Below, piece by piece: positions 56,809 through 64,000 of a stretch of 64,000 nucleotides of DNA (position 1 is its first letter; each line of letters starts with the position of its first letter). Below the pieces are notes generated by a model that worked only from the letters and a program-made list of their open reading frames with translations, was not told the origin of the DNA and searched no databases. This DNA comes from Litorilituus sp. Its GTDB lineage: Bacteria > Pseudomonadota > Gammaproteobacteria > Enterobacterales > Alteromonadaceae. The stretch lies in the NCBI GenBank assembly GCA_030754235.1, contig JASMAS010000003.1, positions 1 through 64,000 of the forward strand, read 5' to 3'. Made by a program: the position numbers and the translations under genes.

Positions 56809-57447
56809 ATGGCTAACACCGTCTCATTATCTGAATTTGTTTACCCAGTTGCCTACTGTATAGCGGGTGTTGATGAAGTTGGCCGAGGGCCTCTCGTTGG
56901 TGATGTGGTAACTGCAGCGGTAATTTTAGATCCCGATAATCCTATTGAGGGATTGATGGACTCTAAAAAGTTATCAGAAAAAAAACGTACTTTATTAAGT
57001 GAAGAAATAAAAGAAAAAGCAATTTCATGGTCTGTAGGTCGGGCGAACCCCCAAGAAATAGACACGTTGAATATTCTTCACGCCACTATGCTTGCTATGC
57101 AAAGAGCTGTACAAGGACTGAATGTTATTCCTGATTACGTCTTAGTGGATGGCAATCGTTGTCCAAGATTTACTCATGAGCAGGGAAGTATTGATTGTCA
57201 AGCCGTTGTCAAAGGTGATGATAGAGTGGCTGAAATAAGTGCCGCGTCAATTATTGCAAAAGTAGCCCGTGATGAAGAAATGCATGCGCTTGATAAGATT
57301 TATCCAGAGTATGGCTTTGCCAAACACAAAGGTTACCCAACTAAACTACATTTAGAAAAAATTATCGAACTAGGTGTTTTAGATTGCTATCGCCAAAGTT
57401 TTAAACCTGTTGCACGTGTGTTAGCTCAAGGTATGAAAAATGGATGA
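56809..57447 (+). CDS. rnhB: Ribonuclease HII
   Basis: [50 protein letters not shown]. Confidence 0.97.
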   Translation: MANTVSLSEFVYPVAYCIAGVDEVGRGPLVGDVVTAAVILDPDNPIEGLMDSKKLSEKKRTLLSEEIKEKAISWSVGRANPQEIDTLNILHATMLAMQRAVQGLNVIPDYVLVDGNRCPRFTHEQGSIDCQAVVKGDDRVAEISAASIIAKVARDEEMHALDKIYPEYGFAKHKGYPTKLHLEKIIELGVLDCYRQSFKPVARVLAQGMKNG

Positions 57448-60400
57448 AATAGCACTGTCAGGGCAAAGCGAACCTAAATTTATTCACCTTAGAGTCCATA
57501 GTGATTACTCTATGTGTGATGGCCTAAATAAAGTTAAACCTATCATTGGCAAAGCGGCGTCAAATAATATGCCGGCGCTAGCGTTGACAGATCAAACTAA
57601 CCTTTGCGGTTTAGTTAAATATTATCATGCGGCACATGGCGCAGGAATTAAACCCATTATTGGTTGTGATTTTTGGGTTAAAAATACAGCGTTGGGCGAT
57701 GAACTCTCTCGCATAGTTGTACTTTCTACTAACAATGTTGGTTATAAAAATCTTACCGAGCTCATCTCAAAAGCGTATATGCGTGGCCACCTGCAAAATA
57801 AAGCGGTAATCGATAAAGAGTGGTTAGTTGACTTTAAAGAAGGTTTGATTTTACTTTCTGGTGGTCGTGAAGGTGATATTGGTAAAGCCTTACTTAAAGG
57901 CAATCAAGTGTTAGTCAATGAAATGGTTAGCTTTTATCAAAAACATTTTGATGACTGTTTTTACCTTGAGCTTATTCGTACAGGCAGAGCAGATGAAGAA
58001 AACTACCTTCATCAAGCTGTAGAGTTAGCAAGTCGTGTTGATTTACCCGTTGTGGCAACCAATGAAGTCATGTTTCTCTGTGCCGATGACTTTGATGCGC
58101 ACGAAATTCGTGTAGCGATACACGATGGCTTTACTCTCGATGATAAACGCCGTCCCAAACGCTATAGTGAGCAACAATACTTACGCACAGAAGATGAAAT
58201 GTGCGAGTTGTTCCAAGATATTCCAGAAGCATTAGCTAACTCAGTAGAAATTGCCAAACGTTGTAATGTTACGGTACGTTTAGGAGAGTACGTTTTACCT
58301 GATTTTCCAACCCAAGGCATGGAAATAAATGATTACTTCATAAAAGTATCAGAAGAAGGCTTAGAAGAAAGATTAGATAAACTATTTGATAGAAATGCCG
58401 ACGACTTTGCACAACGAAGACAACCCTATGATGAGCGTTTAAAAATAGAGTTAGAAGTTGTTAATAACATGGGTTTTCCCGGTTATTTCCTTATTGTTAT
58501 GGAGTTTATTCAGTGGAGCAAAGACAATAATATTCCTGTAGGCCCCGGCCGTGGTTCTGGTGCCGGTTCACTCATTGCTTATGCGTTAAAAATTACAGAT
58601 CTTGACCCCTTAGAGTTTGATTTGCTTTTTGAGCGTTTCTTAAATCCTGAGCGGGTTTCAATGCCTGATTTCGATATTGATTTTTGTATGGACAGGCGTG
58701 ATGAGGTTATCGACCATGTTGCCCAACTTTATGGTCGTGATGCTGTATCACAAATAATTACCTTTGGTACTATGGCAGCAAAAGCGGTTATTCGTGATGT
58801 TGGCCGAGTATTAGGTCACCCGTATGGCTTTGTGGATAGAATTTCCAAGTTAATACCACCAACCCCTGGTATGACACTCGCTAAGGCATTTGAAGAAGAG
58901 CCTAAACTTCCCGAAGTGTACGCACAAGATAGTGAAGTTAAAGATCTAATTGATATGTGCCGCATTTTAGAAGGTACTACTCGAAATGCTGGTAAACATG
59001 CCGGTGGTGTGGTTATTTCACCTACCACCATCACTGATTTTGCACCACTTTATTGTGATGATGAAGGGAAAAACCCCGTTACCCAGTTTGACAAAAATGA
59101 TGTTGAAGATGCCGGTTTAGTTAAGTTTGACTTTTTAGGGCTAAGAACACTAACCATTTTACAATGGGCCATTGAAATGGCCGATGAAAAGCGCATTAAA
59201 GAAGGTAAAGCACCGATAGATATTGCGGCTATTCCTCTGGATGATAAAGAAAGTTTTACACTGTTACTCGCCTCAAAAACTACGGCTGTTTTCCAACTAG
59301 AGTCTAGCGGGATGAAATCGCTAATAGATAAATTAAAGCCCGATTGCTTTGAGGATATTATCGCACTGGTGGCTTTGTTTCGACCTGGGCCATTGCAATC
59401 AGGTATGGTTGATAATTTTATCGAACGTAAACATGGTCGAGAAGAAATAAGCTATCCAGATGCTACATGGCAGCATGAAGATTTAAAACCCGTCCTAGAG
59501 CCGACATACGGCATTATTTTGTATCAAGAGCAAGTGATGCAAATAGCGCAAGTATTAGCAGGCTATTCGCTTGGTGGTGCAGATATGCTGCGCCGAGCTA
59601 TGGGTAAGAAAAAACCCGAAGAAATGGCAAAGCAGCGGACTGGATTTGAGCAGGGTGCTATTGAGCGCGACGTTGATGGCGAACTTGCCATGAAAATCTT
59701 TGACTTAGTTGAAAAATTTGCGGGGTACGGCTTTAACAAGTCTCATTCTGCTGCTTACGCGTTGGTGTCTTATCAAACCCTCTGGATGAAAGCGCATTTC
59801 CCTGCGCCATTTATGGCGGCAGTAATGTCAGCGGATATGGATAATACAGAAAAAATTGTTACCCTAGTTGATGAATGCAGCAATATGGGCATAGATCTAC
59901 TGCCACCTGATGTCAATGTCGGCCAATATAAATTTGCTGTAAATGATAACAATCAAATTGTTTATGGAATAGGTGCAGTCAAAGGTGTGGGTGAAGGGCC
60001 TATTGAAGCGATTATTTCTGCACGCCAATCAGGTGGGCCATTTACCGATTTATTTGATTTTTGTGCGCGTTTAGATTTAAAGAAAACTAATAAGCGTGTT
60101 TTAGAAAAACTCATAAAGTCTGGCGCTATGGATGCACTAGGGCCTAGCTATAAGTTAACACCAGAAGGAAAAACACTCCCTCACCGTGCAGCATTATTTG
60201 AAACTCTGCCTGAGGCCATTAAAGCGGCAGAGCAACATGCTAAAGCCGAAGCTTTAGGGCAGAATGATTTATTTGGTTTAATTAATGATGAGCAAACAGA
60301 CACAAGGCAAAGTTTTAAAAATGTTAAAAAGTGGGCTGAAGATGTTTGGCTTGACGGCGAAAAAGAAACTTTAGGTTTATACCTGACAGGCCACCCTATT

Positions 60401-60985
60401 AATCGCTATTTAAGCGAAATTAAGAAATATGCTACGGGACGTCTAGTGAGCATGCAACCAACGGGGCGTGATAAGCAAGCGGTTGTTGTTGGGTTAGTGA
60501 TAGGTGTGCGTGTAATGGTAAATAAGCGTGGGCGTCGCTGGGCATTAGTAACACTTGATGATAAAAGTGCTCGTATGGACGTTCGCTTGTTTCCTGACGA
60601 TTATGATACTTTTGCTGAATGTCTCGAAAATGATGCTATTTTGGTATGTAGTGGACAGGTCAGCTTTGATGATTACTCTGGAGGTAATACAATGACCGCC
60701 CGAGATATCATGACTATCGCTGATGCACGGGAAAACTATGTAACTTCCCTTGATATACAGGTAGATAAAAGTACAGTTAGCACAAATTTTATCGAACAGT
60801 TAAGTCATGTTTTAACACCGCATAAAGAAGGTACTTGTCCGGTAAAAATATTTTACCGGTGTAAAGAAGCTCGCGGTATGTTAGAACTTGGCGTACAATG
60901 GCGAGTATCGCCTGCTGATGCGTTATTATATGATTTAAAAGAATTATTAGGTGAAGAAAGTGTCACCTTACAATTTAGGAATTGA
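57440..60985 (+). CDS. dnaE: DNA polymerase III subunit alpha
   Basis: [22 protein letters not shown] (PHP); [58 protein letters not shown]; 8-nt overlap with rnhB. Confidence 0.99.
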   Translation: MDEIALSGQSEPKFIHLRVHSDYSMCDGLNKVKPIIGKAASNNMPALALTDQTNLCGLVKYYHAAHGAGIKPIIGCDFWVKNTALGDELSRIVVLSTNNVGYKNLTELISKAYMRGHLQNKAVIDKEWLVDFKEGLILLSGGREGDIGKALLKGNQVLVNEMVSFYQKHFDDCFYLELIRTGRADEENYLHQAVELASRVDLPVVATNEVMFLCADDFDAHEIRVAIHDGFTLDDKRRPKRYSEQQYLRTEDEMCELFQDIPEALANSVEIAKRCNVTVRLGEYVLPDFPTQGMEINDYFIKVSEEGLEERLDKLFDRNADDFAQRRQPYDERLKIELEVVNNMGFPGYFLIVMEFIQWSKDNNIPVGPGRGSGAGSLIAYALKITDLDPLEFDLLFERFLNPERVSMPDFDIDFCMDRRDEVIDHVAQLYGRDAVSQIITFGTMAAKAVIRDVGRVLGHPYGFVDRISKLIPPTPGMTLAKAFEEEPKLPEVYAQDSEVKDLIDMCRILEGTTRNAGKHAGGVVISPTTITDFAPLYCDDEGKNPVTQFDKNDVEDAGLVKFDFLGLRTLTILQWAIEMADEKRIKEGKAPIDIAAIPLDDKESFTLLLASKTTAVFQLESSGMKSLIDKLKPDCFEDIIALVALFRPGPLQSGMVDNFIERKHGREEISYPDATWQHEDLKPVLEPTYGIILYQEQVMQIAQVLAGYSLGGADMLRRAMGKKKPEEMAKQRTGFEQGAIERDVDGELAMKIFDLVEKFAGYGFNKSHSAAYALVSYQTLWMKAHFPAPFMAAVMSADMDNTEKIVTLVDECSNMGIDLLPPDVNVGQYKFAVNDNNQIVYGIGAVKGVGEGPIEAIISARQSGGPFTDLFDFCARLDLKKTNKRVLEKLIKSGAMDALGPSYKLTPEGKTLPHRAALFETLPEAIKAAEQHAKAEALGQNDLFGLINDEQTDTRQSFKNVKKWAEDVWLDGEKETLGLYLTGHPINRYLSEIKKYATGRLVSMQPTGRDKQAVVVGLVIGVRVMVNKRGRRWALVTLDDKSARMDVRLFPDDYDTFAECLENDAILVCSGQVSFDDYSGGNTMTARDIMTIADARENYVTSLDIQVDKSTVSTNFIEQLSHVLTPHKEGTCPVKIFYRCKEARGMLELGVQWRVSPADALLYDLKELLGEESVTLQFRN

Positions 60986-61081
60986 TGATTTTGCGAGATT
61001 GTTTTGCGAAAGCGCAATAGAGCCTAGATAAAATTAAACATTGATTATCCTAACAAAGAATTATTAGGTACAGAGAATACT

Positions 61082-62038
61082 ATGTCATTAAACTTTTTAG
61101 ACTTTGAACAACCCATTGCTGAGCTTGATGCTAAAATTGAAGAGCTTCAACTTGTCAACACAGGTCAAGAATTAGATCTTGATTTAGAAGAGCAAATTAC
61201 TCAGCTACGTGAAAAAAATAATGAGCAAACAGAGAAGATTTTTGCCAATTTAGACCCTTGGCAAACCGCACGTGTCGCTCGACACCCTCAACGCCCGTAT
61301 ACACTTGACTATCTTCCACGTATTTTTACCGAGTTTGATGAATTAGCAGGAGATCGTGCTTATGCGGATGATAGTGCCATCGTTGGTGGTACGGCACGTT
61401 TAGATGGAAAACCTGTTGTTGTTATTGGTCATCAAAAAGGTCGGTCAACGCCAGAAAAAGTTAAACGTAACTTTGGTATGCCGCGTCCAGAGGGATACCG
61501 CAAAGCATTACGCTTGATGGAAATGGCTGAGCGTTTTAATATGCCAATCATTACTTTTATTGACACGCCGGGTGCTTATCCAGGGATAGGCGCTGAAGAG
61601 CGTGGTCAAAGTGAAGCGATTGCTAAGAACTTAAAAGTAATGGCTCGTTTATCGGTACCCATCATTTGTACCGTAATTGGTGAAGGTGGTTCAGGCGGAG
61701 CGTTAGCTATTGGTGTTGGCGACAGAGTAAACATGCTGCAATATTCAACCTACTCAGTTATTTCACCTGAAGGTTGTGCTTCTATTTTATGGAAAACTGC
61801 AGAAAAAGCCTCTACAGCCGCTGAAGCGATGGGGATAACAGCTCAACGTATTAAAGAGTTAGAGTTGATTGATACTATTGTTCAAGAACCTCTAGGCGGT
61901 GCCCATCGTGATATAGATCAAATGGCAGCAATGTTAAAGCAAGCCATTAAAAAAGATCTTAACGATTTAGAAAATTTAGATAAAGAGCAATTAGTTGAAA
62001 AACGCTACGACAGACTAATGTCATTTGGTTATTGTTAA
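61082..62038 (+). CDS. accA: Acetyl-CoA carboxylase carboxyltransferase subunit alpha
   Basis: [46 protein letters not shown]. Confidence 0.98.
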   Translation: MSLNFLDFEQPIAELDAKIEELQLVNTGQELDLDLEEQITQLREKNNEQTEKIFANLDPWQTARVARHPQRPYTLDYLPRIFTEFDELAGDRAYADDSAIVGGTARLDGKPVVVIGHQKGRSTPEKVKRNFGMPRPEGYRKALRLMEMAERFNMPIITFIDTPGAYPGIGAEERGQSEAIAKNLKVMARLSVPIICTVIGEGGSGGALAIGVGDRVNMLQYSTYSVISPEGCASILWKTAEKASTAAEAMGITAQRIKELELIDTIVQEPLGGAHRDIDQMAAMLKQAIKKDLNDLENLDKEQLVEKRYDRLMSFGYC

Positions 62039-62074
62039 ATTGCCACGCATTGTTAACTGCAATGTCTTATTTAT

Positions 62075-63451
62075 ATGAATAAAATTGAGTCAACACTGCT
62101 TAATGTTGTTAAAAAATACCAAAGTATACCTTTGGTTATCGCCTATAGCGGAGGGGTTGACTCTCAAGTTTTATTACATGCATTAACTCGTTTATCGCAT
62201 GCGAATAAAATCACTTCCTCTGTGCTTGTTTGCCATGTAAATCATGGCTTAAGTGCCAATGCCCAAGCTTGGCAAAACTTTGCACACGAGCAATGCCAAC
62301 TCAGGCATGTGCCTTTAAAAATTTGTCAAGTTAAAGTGAAGGCTCAAGCACAACAATCACTTGAGGCCTTAGCTCGAAATGCAAGATATTGTGCACTTCA
62401 AAGTGTGGTTGATAAACCATCGGTCATTATTACCGGCCATCATAGTGATGATCAAGCAGAAACCTTTTTACTGGCCTTAAAACGTGGTTCAGGCTTAAAG
62501 GGGCTCTCGGCTATGGCTTGTGAATCGAAAAAAGGTAAAGACCTGTTAGTGAGGCCTTTTTTAACCATTACTCGTGTTGAAATTTTGCATTATGCTCAAC
62601 AGCATAGTTTGCGCTGGATTGAAGATGAGTCAAACTTAGATACACGTTTTGACCGTAATTTCATTCGTAATGATATTATGCCGTTATTCTCTCAGCGCTG
62701 GCCAAGTATTGTTAACACCATTAAACGCAGTAGTGAACATTGTCGAGAAGGACAATTATTGCTTGATGAATTGGCTGTTGAAGATCTAATTCTATGTCAA
62801 TCAAAACCTAAATGCTTAGTGGTTAAGCCACTAATGACACTCTCGCTTGCTCGGTTTAATAATCTTATTCGTTATTTTTTAGCTCAACATTTTTGTTTAA
62901 TGGCAAGTACCGAACAACTTAAACAACTTCACCAGCAATTAAGTGCAATGAATGATAAAAACCCAGCGGTGAAACTTGGTGATCATTATATTCGCCGTTA
63001 TAAAGAACAGCTTTATTTAACATCTGACTATCAAGATGTTACGCACTGGCAAGCCAGTCTTATCAATATTAAAAGCCTTACGTTATTAGACTTACCTGAT
63101 AATCTGGGGAAACTCACGCTATTTATGGATGAATCGAGTGCTGAAGAGGTACTTGTAAGTGAAAGAAACCGTGAGTGTTTAGTGGCTCCACCAACCAAAT
63201 CACAGCAAATAACTATTCGCTTTAACCATAATAATCCAAGCTGTTTACCTGAGTATCGTAACCACACGCGTCAATTAAAGAAGGTGCTACAAGAGTTGAG
63301 TATCCCGCCTTGGCAGCGAAAACGTATTCCTTTTTTGTATTACGATGATATTTTCGTGGCTGCTATCGGTTATTTTGTTTGCCAAGAACATGTAGTTAAA
63401 GTTAATCAACCAAGTCTAAAAATTCTCTGGCATGAAAATCAATCACAATGA
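62075..63451 (+). CDS. tilS: tRNA(Ile)-lysidine synthetase TilS
   Basis: PP-loop VIAYSGGVDSQVLLHAL; HHSDDQAETFLLALKRGSGLKGLSAM; LRWIEDESNLDTRFDRNFIRNDI. Confidence 0.95.
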   Translation: MNKIESTLLNVVKKYQSIPLVIAYSGGVDSQVLLHALTRLSHANKITSSVLVCHVNHGLSANAQAWQNFAHEQCQLRHVPLKICQVKVKAQAQQSLEALARNARYCALQSVVDKPSVIITGHHSDDQAETFLLALKRGSGLKGLSAMACESKKGKDLLVRPFLTITRVEILHYAQQHSLRWIEDESNLDTRFDRNFIRNDIMPLFSQRWPSIVNTIKRSSEHCREGQLLLDELAVEDLILCQSKPKCLVVKPLMTLSLARFNNLIRYFLAQHFCLMASTEQLKQLHQQLSAMNDKNPAVKLGDHYIRRYKEQLYLTSDYQDVTHWQASLINIKSLTLLDLPDNLGKLTLFMDESSAEEVLVSERNRECLVAPPTKSQQITIRFNHNNPSCLPEYRNHTRQLKKVLQELSIPPWQRKRIPFLYYDDIFVAAIGYFVCQEHVVKVNQPSLKILWHENQSQ

Positions 63452-63518
63452 AAGTTTCAAGTAACGAAACCAGTACAGGTTAGTATGCTGATTTCGTCAC
63501 TTACTATGCTGTATTGAC

Positions 63519-64000
63519 TTAACAGGACTTGGTTAAATGGTGAGAAGCGGCAGCAGAAAACACCACATCGGTTGAGCTGTTGAGTGCCGTTTCAGCTGAG
63601 TCTTGAATAACGCCAATAATAAAACCTATCGCTACAATCTGCATGGCTATATCGTTATTAATACCAAAAAGGCTACAAGCAAGTGGTATTAATAACAAAG
63701 AACCACCAGCAACACCTGACGCACCACAAGCAGAAATAGAAGCAACAATTGACAATAATATAGCTGTAGCAAAATCTATATCAATAGCTAAACTGTGGGC
63801 AGCCGCTAGCGTTAGTACGGTAATGGTGATTGCAGCACCTGCCATATTAATGGTTGCGCCTAATGGAACCGAAACAGAATACGTGTCTTCATGCAGCGCT
63901 AATTTGCGGCAAAGCTCCATATTTACCGGGATGTTAGCCGCAGAGCTTCGGGTGAAAAATGCAGTAATGCCTGACTCTCTTAAACAAGTAAACACTAAAG
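63519..64000 (-). CDS. sstT: Serine/threonine:sodium symporter SstT-like, partial (5' end outside window)
   Basis: [64 protein letters not shown] family C-terminal half reading in from the window edge. Confidence 0.9.
   Translation of the reverse strand, partial: LVFTCLRESGITAFFTRSSAANIPVNMELCRKLALHEDTYSVSVPLGATINMAGAAITITVLTLAAAHSLAIDIDFATAILLSIVASISACGASGVAGGSLLLIPLACSLFGINNDIAMQIVAIGFIIGVIQDSAETALNSSTDVVFSAAASHHLTKSC

Overview
This 64 kb window is a conserved gammaproteobacterial chromosome segment. Gene content and low G+C suggest a Colwellia/Alteromonadales-type genome; that is inference, since no search was possible. From left to right it contains: (1) a complete minus-strand histidine operon (hisG-D-C-B-H-A-F-IE, with hisIE truncated at the window start), preceded by a short ORF absent from the ORF track that encodes a His-leader peptide (MIINLRSRHHHHHMD) and an attenuator-type terminator; (2) yoaA-tsaB-(hypothetical)-(M50 peptidase)-(alpha/beta hydrolase)-fadD; (3) a yciK...sohB...topA...cysB backbone expanded by accessory genes (VolA-type lipase lipoprotein, DAACS symporter, Big-1-like lipoprotein with EF-hand-like loops, arginase-family enzyme); (4) sdaA, a Nudix CoA pyrophosphatase, pabB and fumarase; (5) dapD-glnD-map opposite rpsB-tsf-pyrH-frr-uppS-cdsA-dxr-rseP-bamA-skp-lpxD-fabZ-lpxA-lpxB-rnhB-dnaE-accA-tilS; and (6) a partial SstT-like symporter at the right edge. 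I saw no prophage, CRISPR array, rRNA or tRNA gene, or intact insertion sequence. I found no convincing new multi-gene system. The best leads are the unannotated his leader peptide, matched FadR-like palindromes upstream of both fadD and the volA-like lipase gene, an unexplained structured-looking ~230 bp non-coding island between fum and dapD, and two small orphan protein families flanking yoaA-tsaB.
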